Assembly: GCA_030651695.1 (NCBI GenBank)
Contig: JAUSCD010000005.1
Location: 186,915-250,914 of the forward strand
Reading direction: 5' to 3'
DNA: 64,000 nt
DNA from: Pseudohongiella sp.
Lineage (GTDB): Bacteria > Pseudomonadota > Gammaproteobacteria > Pseudomonadales > Pseudohongiellaceae
Shown here: piece by piece, positions 24,709 to 32,798 of the stretch
Layout of the letters: the number at the start of each line of letters is the position of its first letter
Numbering within the stretch: the stretch's first letter is position 1
Position numbers and translations under genes: made by a program
Notes under the pieces: generated by a model
Told to the model about the DNA's origin: nothing
Seen by the model: the letters and a program-made list of their open reading frames with translations, nothing else
Database searches by the model: none

Positions 24709-25197
24709 TCAGTGAGGCAGCAGTTCTGTTACACGGCTGAAATCCACCAGAATCATCAAGTGGTTGTTCTCGTTGTAAACTCCCTGAATGAATCTTGAAG
24801 ATGCATCCTGGCTGGTCGCCGGGGCGATTTCGATTGCATGCTTGTTCAGGTCTATGACTTCTGCCACACGGTCGACCAGAATGCCGAGAACAAAGTCCTC
24901 AATCTCCACCACTATGATGCGAGAGTTATGGGTGTGGTCCAGGGTAGGTAAACCAAATACTGTGCGTGCATCAATGACGGTCACCACGTTTCCGCGCAGG
25001 TTGATGATGCCAAGAATAAAGTAGGCAGAACCCGGAACCGGCGTGATCTCCGTGTAACGCAGCACCTCATTGACGCGCGCCGCATTGATGGCATAGGTTT
25101 CGTCGCCCAGCTCAAAACTGACGTGTTTGATCATGTCCAGAGGTTCTGCGACGGCGGAAGCGTCATGTGCCATTGCCAGATTGCCTTGTGTGTTCAT
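24709..25197 (-). CDS. CheW-like chemotaxis coupling protein
   Basis: 162 residues. After about 25 variable residues the CheW fold begins: HVSFELGDETYAINAARVNEVLRY, then PVPGSAYFILGIINLRGNVVTVIDAR, a region that contacts receptor and kinase, then IIVVEIEDFVLGILVDRVAEVIDL. CheW bridges chemoreceptors and CheA. The chosen ATG gives MNTQGN; the frame extends 34 codons upstream without conservation. No cheA, mcp or motility genes are nearby, so it is an orphan that may serve a remote chemosensory array or a type IV pilus/c-di-GMP system. The diguanylate cyclase gene is 3 kb away. Confidence 0.9.
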   Translation of the reverse strand: MNTQGNLAMAHDASAVAEPLDMIKHVSFELGDETYAINAARVNEVLRYTEITPVPGSAYFILGIINLRGNVVTVIDARTVFGLPTLDHTHNSRIIVVEIEDFVLGILVDRVAEVIDLNKHAIEIAPATSQDASSRFIQGVYNENNHLMILVDFSRVTELLPH

Positions 25198-25323
25198 ACT
25201 TGAGATCCTGCGGGTCAGGGATGGTAGTGCCTGCGTCTGTGCTTGTTGTAGCGGCAGTTTTCCTGAAATCTTGAGGAGAGTGGTCAGGCTTGCATGCACG
25301 TCGGGCAGGACTGGATAGTGGGG

Positions 25324-25352
25324 TGGTCATCGTTCAGGCCATGGCGCATAAT
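25324..25352 (+). promoter_or_regulatory. possible promoter for the 60-residue membrane protein gene
   Basis: TGGTCA and CATAAT with a 17-base spacer, four and five of six consensus bases respectively. It lies about 80 bases before the small gene. The call rests on consensus only. Confidence 0.3.
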
Positions 25353-25434
25353 AAGCACTGAATTAACGATCAGTCGCAGCCCCGATGTTGTCAGAGCGCA
25401 GGCGGATGGTTTCGACTGAGGAGGAAAACAGGCA

Positions 25435-25617
25435 ATGGCAGACGTATGGTTAAGTCCGGGAACCTGGACTCATGAACAGTGGCTGGTCTTCAGTATACTC
25501 GGTTTTATTATACTGGCAGTGGTAGTAGTGGCTTACCGGCTGTCCAAAATACTTCGCAGTGTAAACACCAAGCGCGAGCTTCCCAATCTGCGTCCGGGCC
25601 GGCGGCCGCGCCGATAA
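25435..25617 (+). CDS. small single-pass membrane protein (60 residues)
   Basis: One strong hydrophobic helix (WLVFSILGFIILAVVVVAY, residues about 16-34) is preceded by a short acidic/polar segment and followed by a basic tail rich in Arg and Pro (LPNLRPGRRPRR), so the C-terminus should face the cytoplasm. The ribosome site GAGGAGG is strong and well spaced, the best argument that the gene is real. No family was recognised. It converges with another tiny membrane protein gene only 24 bases away. Confidence 0.6.
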   Translation: MADVWLSPGTWTHEQWLVFSILGFIILAVVVVAYRLSKILRSVNTKRELPNLRPGRRPRR

Positions 25618-25641
25618 CGGAGTTGGCCCGGGGCTCTGATC

Positions 25642-25818
25642 CTAGCGCTCAATCAAGGTGAGATCCAGCACTGCGGCAGTTACTGCAAGCACCACGACAA
25701 TACCGACGATCCAGCCGAGCAGTGCGAAAATACGGAATGGCTTTTCGTTATTGTCGGGATACAGCCCTGACTTTTCATACTCGCGTCCTGGCTCCTGATT
25801 TTTTTGCTGTTCAGTCAT
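25642..25818 (-). CDS. small single-pass membrane protein (58 residues)
   Basis: The minus strand encodes a 58-residue protein beginning MTEQQKNQEPGREYEKSGLY and ending DLTLIER. A charged, soluble N-terminal half is followed by one membrane helix (IFALLGWIVGIVVVLAVTAAVL). GGAG lies about six bases before the ATG. It is divergent from the serine protease gene (32 bases between starts) and converges with the other small membrane protein. No family is recognised; because of its length it would be missed by tools with a 60-residue cutoff. Confidence 0.6.
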   Translation of the reverse strand: MTEQQKNQEPGREYEKSGLYPDNNEKPFRIFALLGWIVGIVVVLAVTAAVLDLTLIER

Positions 25819-25850
25819 ATCAATCTCCGTGCGAATTCGGTCAATGTCGG

Positions 25851-26735
25851 ATGCTTAAACCTGCTGATTTGCTGTTACTCATTCGTCAACGTTACTGCGT
25901 CAGGCAATTACTGCAGACCGTTGTGCTCTGCCTGTGTGCGGGCGCTATGCTGCCAGCCAGTGCTATCGTGACCCGGCATGATACCGGATACTCCCGATTT
26001 CTGGCCAGCGAGTCCGACTATCCGGCGGTGTTTCCGCTTCATGTTGAGCAGCAGCGCAAAACGTGTGTGGCAACGCTCATCAGCCAACGCTGGGCACTGA
26101 CCGCCGCACATTGTGCCGGGCAAACTCCTTTGAATGAACAGTTGCAGGCGACAGGTTCCTATCCTGTGACTATCGCCGGCCAGCAGTTCAGTGTTGATCG
26201 ACTGGTCTTTCATCCGGCCTGGACCGAAGCGGCAACTGACGTCTTTGATCCGGACCAGATCGACCTCGTGCTGCTTCGTCTGGATGCCGACGTAGCACAT
26301 GTCAGGTTTATACCCTTATACGCAGGCGATCAAGAGCTGGGTCAGATACTAACATTTCTGGGTTGGGGATACTCGGGTATCGGGCGAACCGGTATAAGCG
26401 TCAATGACGGGCGGCTGCGGTTTGCGCACAATCGGGTCAGCGCTGCAGACAGGCAATTGTATTTCCGGTTTAATGACCCGCAGGGGCCCGGCAGTCTGGC
26501 GGTGGATTTTGAGGGAATCCCCGGTCTTGGTGACAGCGGTGGCCCGGCACTGATGACCGGGGGCGGCTTGCTCCAGCTGGCAGGCATTGCCGTTGGTGAG
26601 CTGGAAGCCGGCGCGAATAACCATCTAAAACAACCAGGTGGGCGCTATGGCGCCACCGTTGTATATGAGCGGGTCAGTCGTCACATTGACTGGATATGGC
26701 AGGTTATTGCTGCCGATCATAAGGATGATCTCTGA
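25851..26735 (+). CDS. exported trypsin-like serine protease
   Basis: 294 residues. A signal peptide (VVLCLCAGAMLPASA) leads to a chymotrypsin-fold domain: WALTAAHC (His87), DQIDLVLLRLD (Asp138) and GLGDSGGPA (Ser229) form the catalytic triad. Residues around 170 (FLGWGYSG) match the usual strand. The mature protein would act in the periplasm or outside the cell; no PDZ domain is present, so it is not DegP/HtrA. The chosen ATG gives MLKPADLLLL; the frame stays open upstream but runs over the divergent small gene. Substrate specificity is not clear: position -6 from the serine is Gly-Ile-Pro rather than the Asp of trypsins. Confidence 0.9.
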   Translation: MLKPADLLLLIRQRYCVRQLLQTVVLCLCAGAMLPASAIVTRHDTGYSRFLASESDYPAVFPLHVEQQRKTCVATLISQRWALTAAHCAGQTPLNEQLQATGSYPVTIAGQQFSVDRLVFHPAWTEAATDVFDPDQIDLVLLRLDADVAHVRFIPLYAGDQELGQILTFLGWGYSGIGRTGISVNDGRLRFAHNRVSAADRQLYFRFNDPQGPGSLAVDFEGIPGLGDSGGPALMTGGGLLQLAGIAVGELEAGANNHLKQPGGRYGATVVYERVSRHIDWIWQVIAADHKDDL

Positions 26736-26860
26736 CAGCTGAGAATGGCAGCTGGCGTGCGACACAGGCGCCCCCTGTTTATTTTTGCTACACTCGATTC
26801 AAGGTCGATGTCTCGATTCCGCGTATTTTTCTGGTTTCACAATTTTTATCCGAGGTGTTT

Positions 26861-27340
26861 ATGACAATCAAAGCAGGCGACAAAATTCCGGCAGTAACAT
26901 TAAAAATTATGGGCAAAGAAGGTCCGGAAAATATTACAAGCGCAGATATCTTTGACGGCAAAAAAGTGGTTCTGTTTGCTGTGCCAGGTGCATTTACACC
27001 GGGGTGCTCAGTAACACACCTGCCGGGTTATGTGGTAAATGCCGACAAAATCAAAGCCAAAGGCGTGGACACCATTGCCTGCATGGCGGTGAACGACGCG
27101 TTTGTTATGGGCGCCTGGGGTAAATCCCAAAACGCGGAAGAATTGCTGATGCTTGCCGATGGCAATGGAGAATTTACCAGTGCGCTGGGTCTGGAGCTGG
27201 ACGCTACTGGTTTTGGCATGGGTAAACGTAGCCGTCGTTTTGCCATGATTGTCGATAAAGGTGTCGTCACATACCTGGCGGTTGAACCGGCTGGTGGTAT
27301 CGATGAAAGTTCTGCCGAGAAGCTGATGGCTCATTTGTAA
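26861..27340 (+). CDS. peroxiredoxin, Prx5/AHP1-like
   Basis: 159 residues. The peroxidatic cysteine lies in VPGAFTPGCSVTHLPGYV, the signature of Prx5-type enzymes, with MAVNDAFVMGAWG and FGMGKRSRRFAMIVDKGVV also conserved. It reduces peroxides with a thiol donor, often glutaredoxin/glutathione; the fused glutaredoxin domain seen in some bacteria is absent. GAGG precedes the ATG, which I preferred over a GTG two codons earlier. It leads a three-gene run with a dienelactone hydrolase (11 bases later) and a diguanylate cyclase (2 bases after that). Confidence 0.92.
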   Translation: MTIKAGDKIPAVTLKIMGKEGPENITSADIFDGKKVVLFAVPGAFTPGCSVTHLPGYVVNADKIKAKGVDTIACMAVNDAFVMGAWGKSQNAEELLMLADGNGEFTSALGLELDATGFGMGKRSRRFAMIVDKGVVTYLAVEPAGGIDESSAEKLMAHL

Positions 27341-27351
27341 GAGGCACGATC

Positions 27352-28098
27352 ATGCTCAAAACCGAATATATCGAATACAAAGATGGCGACGTGACATTGG
27401 AAGCCTATGTGGCTTATGACGACTCGTTCTCCGGTAAACGCCCCTGTGTGCTGGTGGCTCATGATTGGACCGGACGACGGGACTACGCATGTGCCGGAGC
27501 AGAGCGGATGGCTGAATTTGGATATGTTGGTTTTGCGCTGGACGTTTATGGCAAAGGTGTTTTCGGGAAAGATGGCGACGCGCAGGGTAATTCGGCATTG
27601 ATGATGCCGTTTGTGAACGACCGTGCGCTGTTGCGCCGTCGTGTACTGGCAGCGCTGACTGCAGCACAGTCATTGTCCCAGGTTGATGACAGTAATATTG
27701 CTGCCATGGGTTATTGTTTCGGGGGTATGTCTGTGCTGGAGCTCGCCCGCTCGGGTGCGCTTGTCAAAGGTGTCTGCAGTATTCATGGTCTGTTGGGTCA
27801 GGGTGACGTTGCGAACAAAACCATTCGCGCAAAAGTGCTTTGCCTGCATGGCCATGACGACCCAATGGTCACCCCTGATCAGTTACTGGCATTTGAGCAG
27901 GAAATGACAGCTGCAAATGTTGATTGGCAGGTTCACGTTTACGGTGGCACCAAACATGCGTTTACCAATCCCGCTGCCAATAATCCTGACTTTGGCACAG
28001 TTTATAACCAGGCAGCGACACGTCGCGCCGATCACGCACTGGCGAACTTTCTGAATGAGCTGTTCGTTGAGTTGCCGCCTCTGGATGTTGCCCCCTAA
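27352..28098 (+). CDS. dienelactone hydrolase family protein
   Basis: 248 residues, alpha/beta hydrolase. The nucleophile elbow is GYCFGG with cysteine as the nucleophile, the dienelactone-hydrolase pattern; CLHGHDDPMV supplies the acid and GGTKHAFTNP the histidine. These proteins hydrolyse dienelactones in chlorocatechol breakdown or act on unknown esters. With no catechol genes nearby, a classical role is doubtful. It is co-directional with the upstream peroxiredoxin and the downstream diguanylate cyclase at very short spacing. Confidence 0.9.
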   Translation: MLKTEYIEYKDGDVTLEAYVAYDDSFSGKRPCVLVAHDWTGRRDYACAGAERMAEFGYVGFALDVYGKGVFGKDGDAQGNSALMMPFVNDRALLRRRVLAALTAAQSLSQVDDSNIAAMGYCFGGMSVLELARSGALVKGVCSIHGLLGQGDVANKTIRAKVLCLHGHDDPMVTPDQLLAFEQEMTAANVDWQVHVYGGTKHAFTNPAANNPDFGTVYNQAATRRADHALANFLNELFVELPPLDVAP

Positions 28099-28100
28099 AA

Positions 28101-28763
28101 ATGCGACCTGACTGCCCCCGGTGCGAGCCTGGTTGCAAGGTTCTTGAGGAGCTGGAACAGCTGCGCCTACGTGTTGATGAACTCAGCACTCAGTTGCTCA
28201 CCGACGCTCTTACAGGTTTATACAATTACCGCCATCTGTTGTGGGCACTCGGCCAGGAAATTGAGCGGGTCAGGCGCAGCGGTGGAGAGTTCTCTCTGCT
28301 GGTAATTGATTTCGATAACTTCAAGTTACTCAATGACACCTACGGCCATGAATTTGGCAATCAGGTGTTGCGTGCTGCCGGTGTGTTTTTTAAGAGTTCT
28401 CTACGTAAACTGGATGTTCCCTGTCGCTTTGGTGGTGAGGAATTTGTGATTGTGTTACCTGGCACGGAATTGCGTGAGGCGGTCCATCTGGCTGAACGTT
28501 TGCGTGATGGAGTTGCAGGTTTGCAGTTGATGTATGGCGACAGTAGCGTTCCCGTGACTATCAGCACAGGCGTTGATACATTTCGTGCCGGTGAGCAGCT
28601 GACAGTTGAGATGTTACTGGATCGTGCTGACCAGCATCTGTTGCAGGCAAAAAAATCGGGTAAAAACAAAGTCTGTTACCCGGATAGTTCTGAGTATCCC
28701 GATGGCATGTCGGTAGAGGAGAAAACAGCGTTGATGGATAGTTTCAAAGATCTGCGGAACTGA
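28101..28763 (+). CDS. diguanylate cyclase with short cysteine-rich N-terminus
   Basis: 220 residues. A GGDEF domain with the active-site motif FGGEEF (Gly111-Phe115) makes cyclic di-GMP from two GTP. RKLD (102-105) sits exactly five residues before it, the RxxD inhibitory I-site, so product feedback is expected. The N-terminus MRPDCPRCEPGC has three cysteines (C-x2-C-x3-C), followed by a likely coiled coil (VLEELEQLRLRVDELSTQLL) that could dimerise the enzyme. No classical sensor domain exists, so the cysteines may bind metal or sense redox state, which suits the upstream peroxiredoxin. Start is two bases after the previous stop, without a clear ribosome site, implying coupled translation. 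Confidence 0.92.
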   Translation: MRPDCPRCEPGCKVLEELEQLRLRVDELSTQLLTDALTGLYNYRHLLWALGQEIERVRRSGGEFSLLVIDFDNFKLLNDTYGHEFGNQVLRAAGVFFKSSLRKLDVPCRFGGEEFVIVLPGTELREAVHLAERLRDGVAGLQLMYGDSSVPVTISTGVDTFRAGEQLTVEMLLDRADQHLLQAKKSGKNKVCYPDSSEYPDGMSVEEKTALMDSFKDLRN

Positions 28764-28766
28764 TAT

Positions 28767-29417
28767 TCAACGCAACTGATGCAGCTGTTTCGCCAGATAG
28801 TGCAATATGGCGGCTGTTGCCCCCCAGATGCGATAGGGACCGTATTGCAACTCCATGAATCGCCGGTCACGCCCCTGAAATGACATGGTGTTAATCTGGT
28901 AATTCTCCGGATTCAATAGCAACGACGTTGGGACATAAAATATTTCGGCAACTTCATCCGGTGCAGGTTTCACCAGCGCCTCAGGATCAATCAGGCCTAC
29001 CACAGGCGTCACGTGATAGGCTGACGGCATAATCAGTGCCGGTAGCGTTCCGACTACTGTTATGGACTGAGGCGTCAGGTGTGTTTCTTCTTCAGTTTCT
29101 CTAAGCGCCGTGTGTACGATGTCGCGGTCGCTGGCGTCGGCTCCGCCGCCCGGCAGGCTGACCTGTCCGGCATGATTGCGCAGATGCGGGGTTCTCAAGG
29201 TCAGCATGATGCGGTATTCGCCTTTTGCTGACAGAGACGGCACGATGGGAATCAGCACGGCGGCGCGTCGCACCGCCTTGCCGTGTATCAGACCATCCGG
29301 TCGCCAGATGTGCTCGGCCGGATCAGGCGGAAGAATCAGGCCGGAAGGGTCGGGTGATAACCGGAAGTAGTCTTCCAGTCTTTTGACAATGTCATCACCG
29401 TCCTGCCTTCCTGCCAT
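28767..29417 (-). CDS. NUDIX hydrolase, CoA pyrophosphatase (NudL/YeaB-like)
   Basis: 216 residues. RTPHLRNHAGQVSLPGGGAD followed by ALRETEEETHL is the NudL-type NUDIX region (UPF0035 plus box), typical of enzymes splitting coenzyme A to phosphopantetheine and 3',5'-ADP. The glycine usually found in EExGU is histidine here (EETHL), a small departure. The rest, including a proline-rich PVVGLID segment and a C-terminal RIWGATAAIL, fits the family. It converges with the diguanylate cyclase (three bases between) and precedes nothing on its own strand. Confidence 0.87.
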   Translation of the reverse strand: MAGRQDGDDIVKRLEDYFRLSPDPSGLILPPDPAEHIWRPDGLIHGKAVRRAAVLIPIVPSLSAKGEYRIMLTLRTPHLRNHAGQVSLPGGGADASDRDIVHTALRETEEETHLTPQSITVVGTLPALIMPSAYHVTPVVGLIDPEALVKPAPDEVAEIFYVPTSLLLNPENYQINTMSFQGRDRRFMELQYGPYRIWGATAAILHYLAKQLHQLR

Positions 29418-29461
29418 GTTTTGCTGTCCGCGTAGTCCCTCAATGGGCGTTATGACAAGTG

Positions 29462-31564
29462 TCAGTTAAAACGCCAGTTGAGCGCAACAAATGCCCGCAA
29501 TGGCTCGCCCGGGAAATAACGGTCGCCACCAAATGCAGCCCAATCAGCGCGTTCTGCGTATTTGCGGTCGGTCAGGTTAAGGATATTAACTGACAAGGTC
29601 AGAGACTCGGTTGCCTCCCAGCGTGTGCGCAGGTTCAACAGATTGTGGCCGCTGTACTGATTCAGGTTTTCCGGGTTCGAGTAGTACTCACCCATTGCTA
29701 CCCATTGCAGTTCGGTCAACAGAGTTTCCATCGGACGCCACTGAAGCTGCAGTGTGCCGAAGTTACGTGGCGCTGATGACACATCGTTGCCGTTCAGATT
29801 CACACCACCTGAAATCTGATCATTTTCGTAGGTGTGACGTGCATGGTTGTAAGCACCGCTTACGCGCCACTGGTCATTCAAATCATATGCCCCGCTCAGC
29901 TCCACACCTTTATGACGGGTGTGCATGTTGTTCAGGTTGATACGATTGCTGTCAGTGATAATTTCATTGTCCTTGTCCATGTAGAAGGCAACAGCCTCAT
30001 AGGACCAGGCGCCTTCAGCACCGGACAAACCGAGCTCAATGCTGTCGATTTCTACGGCGTCCAGGTCTGCAACAGTCTGGTTATTCTGCAGGCGATACAG
30101 TTCGGTCGCCTGTGGCGGACGGAAACCACGCGTAATGCGGAACTGGACGTCATGCGAATCGTTCAGCGCATAACGGATACCAAGTTTTGGCGCAAGATTG
30201 CCGAAGGTGTCTGCTCGGTCCGCCGGACGGTTGTAACGGCATCCGCCCATCGGGCAGGGTGTGCCATCTTCACGTGTACGGCCTGTGAGCATGTTGTTGG
30301 TGTAGTCGTACTTCATGCGTTCAAAACGCAGTCCAAGCGTGATGTCAAAGCCGTTGTCCCAGAACTTTTGATACTGCACAAACGGAGCCATCTGTATGGC
30401 ATCCACGTTGTAGTCGTAGTTCTTGCCAACGGGCACGGTGGCAACTACCAGTGGTGAGCCGGTTGCCGGACGTTCCTGGCGTTGCAACAGAGCACCTTCT
30501 GTGAATTCCAGATCCAGTCCCGCCGCAAATTTACTGCCGTCGGCAAAGTCGCGATAACTGGCAAACTGTAAACCAACGCTGCTGTGCTCATTTTGCTCAG
30601 TTGGCAGGCCGGGCAGGAAGTGTTGAATAAAGTCCAGATCTGCCTTGCGGTAGTAAGGCGTCAGGATCACATCCCAGCCGCTGTTCAGCGTGTAGCTGAC
30701 GCTGGTCCATACACGCGTGCTCTGGTTGTTGCGGTACGCTTCCGGATTCGCGTTCTGGCGTCGCAGCACATCATCCTTGTATGAGTCGGCGCCTGTCACA
30801 TAACCAGCCGTTTCCTGATTCAGGTTGGTCATGGTAATGCCGCCGTCCAGCTCTACGCCGTTATCCAGCTGTGAGGTATACAGCCAGGACAGTTTCTGCT
30901 GGTCGTAACCACTCTCGGGACGAAAGCCTTGCTCACTGATGCCGTTAAGCAGCAGCGTGTGCTTGGTATTGCCGTTGTCAAAACCAATGCGCGCGTTACC
31001 GCGCAGCGTGCCGCGAGGGCCGGCCTCTACCGTCAGTTCCCGGCGGTCATCAGGCTTGGGCAAAACCACATTGATCATGCCGTGTACGGCGTTTGACCCG
31101 TAGAATGCCGTGCCTGGGCCACGAATAACTTCAATGCGCTCGGCGTTTTCTGAATGAGAGTCAAACAGCTCGTTTACATTACAGAAACCGGCAGCGCGCA
31201 AAGGGATACCATTTTCCGCCAGCAGGAAGGCGCCACAGGCGCCGCCACCGCTTAATACGGGGGAACGGATTGAGGTCAGACTTTCCTGGCCGTTGTTGCG
31301 GTTAATATTCACGCCCGGCAAACGATTCGCTGACTCTTGTATGTGGGTATGAGCGGTCAGCTTGAGATCTTCTTCAGACAGTATGGCAATACTGCCATTG
31401 AGACCGGACAGGGCTTCCGGACGTCGTGTAAATGACGTCACCCGAATCTCTTCGATGGCAGGTGCGCCGTCGGTCTGTGCAAATGAGGGCACTGACAGGC
31501 CAGCCATAACGGCGGCGCATGACATGGCCAGCAGACGGCGTCCATTTTTGCCGTGTGAATTCAT
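29462..31564 (-). CDS. TonB-dependent outer-membrane receptor
   Basis: 700 residues. A signal peptide (LLAMSCAAVMAGLSVPSFAQ) and TonB-box-like IEEIRVTSFTRRPE lead to a plug with IQESANRLPGVNINRNNGQE, RIEVIRGPGTAFYGSNAVHG and two cysteines flanking LLAENGIPLRAAGF. The barrel ends FVALNWRFN, and LRTRWEATESLTLSVNILNLTDRKYAER is the usual penultimate segment. The size is that of siderophore or vitamin receptors, smaller than the other receptor here. Ligand unknown. I chose the ATG with AGGGAAG before it; the open frame continues 46 codons upstream without a signal peptide at its start. Confidence 0.92.
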   Translation of the reverse strand: MNSHGKNGRRLLAMSCAAVMAGLSVPSFAQTDGAPAIEEIRVTSFTRRPEALSGLNGSIAILSEEDLKLTAHTHIQESANRLPGVNINRNNGQESLTSIRSPVLSGGGACGAFLLAENGIPLRAAGFCNVNELFDSHSENAERIEVIRGPGTAFYGSNAVHGMINVVLPKPDDRRELTVEAGPRGTLRGNARIGFDNGNTKHTLLLNGISEQGFRPESGYDQQKLSWLYTSQLDNGVELDGGITMTNLNQETAGYVTGADSYKDDVLRRQNANPEAYRNNQSTRVWTSVSYTLNSGWDVILTPYYRKADLDFIQHFLPGLPTEQNEHSSVGLQFASYRDFADGSKFAAGLDLEFTEGALLQRQERPATGSPLVVATVPVGKNYDYNVDAIQMAPFVQYQKFWDNGFDITLGLRFERMKYDYTNNMLTGRTREDGTPCPMGGCRYNRPADRADTFGNLAPKLGIRYALNDSHDVQFRITRGFRPPQATELYRLQNNQTVADLDAVEIDSIELGLSGAEGAWSYEAVAFYMDKDNEIITDSNRINLNNMHTRHKGVELSGAYDLNDQWRVSGAYNHARHTYENDQISGGVNLNGNDVSSAPRNFGTLQLQWRPMETLLTELQWVAMGEYYSNPENLNQYSGHNLLNLRTRWEATESLTLSVNILNLTDRKYAERADWAAFGGDRYFPGEPLRAFVALNWRFN

Positions 31565-31760
31565 ATTGTTCTTCCCTGATACTTTGATAGGTGTGACGTC
31601 GTTTGTTACAAGCGCCGGGTAACTCGGTTGATGTATAAACACTTTAACTCTCCCCTCGAGTTTTGATTTATATGCTTTTAAAGCCGCCGCAAACGATAGC
31701 ACAGAACGGGCAATATTTGTGCTTGCTGCCTAACGCATACGATGGCTATGCTTCACTGCA

Positions 31761-31800
31761 GGCTCAATTGATGAGCCATGGCTGACAACAACAGTTCAGC
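31761..31800. promoter_or_regulatory. inverted repeats upstream of the SDR gene
   Basis: GGCTCA-ATTGA-TGAGCC is a perfect hairpin, followed at once by an imperfect inverted repeat CCATGGCTGA ... TCAGCATGG. Both lie between the divergent receptor and SDR genes, 40-75 bases before the SDR start. They could be operators or leader-RNA hairpins; nothing in the window identifies a binding protein. Confidence 0.3.
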
Positions 31801-31836
31801 ATGGTTTCAGACCAGACAGGACGGGGAGAGAAAAAC

Positions 31837-32628
31837 ATGCAAGTCAGGGACAAGATAGTGGTAGTAACAGGCGGCGCCAGCGGCATTGGCAAATCGCTGT
31901 GTGAACGTTTTGCTGCAGAAGGTGCCAGCGCCGTGGTTGTGGCCGACATTAATCAGGCCGGCATTGATGCGGTTGCGGCGTCGATAGCCGATAAAACTCG
32001 TGTGCTGGCGATCAGAACTGACGTCAGTGCAGAAGCCGAGATCAAGGCCTTGGTTGCGCAAACGATTGAGGCCTTTGGCCAGATTGATCTGTTCTGTTCC
32101 AACGCCGGCATTTTTACCATCGGTGGTGAAGAAGTTGAGGACGAAGCCTGGGACCGTATCTGGGAAATCAACGTTAAATCGCATATTTACGCCGCCCGTG
32201 CAGTGTTGCCGGGCATGCTGGCGCGCGGAGAAGGTTATTTGCTGAACACGGCGTCGGCCGCGGGTCTGCTCAGCCAGATCGGGTCTGCACCTTATGCGGT
32301 CACCAAACATGCCGCTGTGGGTTTTGCTGAGTGGCTGTCGATCACCTATGGCGGCCGTGGCATCAAAGTGTCTGTGCTGTGCCCGCAGGCGGTACGCACC
32401 CAGATGACAGCCAATACCCGTGGCGGCGGAGTGGCGGGTGTTGACGGCATGCTGGAGCCCGACGCCTTGGCGCAGACAGTCATTGAAACGCTGGCAGAGG
32501 AGCGCTTCCTGTGCCTGCCACACCCTCAGGTGTTGACTTATATGCAGCGCAAAACCGCAGATTACGACCGCTGGTTAGGTGGTATGCGGCGCCTGCAGGA
32601 CCAATATGCCGGTCAGTATATAGACTGA
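31837..32628 (+). CDS. short-chain dehydrogenase/reductase
   Basis: 263 residues, classical SDR. The cofactor motif is [11 protein letters not shown]; Asp in VVADIN suggests NAD(H) preference. NAG appears in FCSNAGIF. The catalytic Ser-Tyr-Lys set is in [23 protein letters not shown] (Tyr-x-x-x-Lys as YAVTK). The substrate is an alcohol or ketone that cannot be specified. GGGGAGAG lies six bases before the ATG. The stop codon overlaps an 11-base tandem repeat. It is a single gene, divergent from the receptor. Confidence 0.88.
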   Translation: MQVRDKIVVVTGGASGIGKSLCERFAAEGASAVVVADINQAGIDAVAASIADKTRVLAIRTDVSAEAEIKALVAQTIEAFGQIDLFCSNAGIFTIGGEEVEDEAWDRIWEINVKSHIYAARAVLPGMLARGEGYLLNTASAAGLLSQIGSAPYAVTKHAAVGFAEWLSITYGGRGIKVSVLCPQAVRTQMTANTRGGGVAGVDGMLEPDALAQTVIETLAEERFLCLPHPQVLTYMQRKTADYDRWLGGMRRLQDQYAGQYID

Positions 32629-32649
32629 ATCCGCTGACAATCCGCTGAC
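32628..32649. repeat. 11-base perfect tandem repeat at the SDR stop codon
   Basis: AATCCGCTGAC occurs twice in direct succession; the first copy begins on the last base of the SDR stop codon. Probably a slippage duplication. No function is evident. Confidence 0.6.
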
Positions 32650-32698
32650 ACGGGGAGACTTGAAGGCTGATAAGTGTTAGGGTGTCGGGGTTTTTTTT
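32647..32698 (+). terminator. possible terminator after the SDR gene
   Basis: GACAC near 32647 can pair with GTGTC at about 32682-32686, just before GGGG and a run of eight T. The stem is short and the loop long, so the T-tract and position are the main evidence. Confidence 0.35.
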
Positions 32699-32734
32699 GA
32701 CGGCGAGCCATCCGAGGCCTGCCACCCTTCGGGT

Positions 32735-32750
32735 CGTCGCAGGAGCGACG
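32735..32750. other. short perfect hairpin in the slyD leader
   Basis: CGTCGC-AGGA-GCGACG, located about 50 bases before the slyD start and followed by the palindrome TCCCGGGA and a T-rich stretch. It may be an RNA leader structure or a promoter-proximal operator; no known riboswitch class is recognised. Confidence 0.3.
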
Positions 32751-32798
32751 GGGAAAACTTCTCCCGGGAATTTTTATTTTTCGCACAGGAATTAAGTA

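Noticed and set aside
28767..29417. NUDIX protein as a degenerate enzyme because of EETHL
   Set aside because: Only the glycine of the box is changed; the catalytic glutamates and the NudL-specific region are intact.
29834..30457. 207-codon plus-strand frame inside the second TonB receptor
   Set aside because: Antisense to a receptor gene with strong protein evidence; composition typical of a shadow frame.
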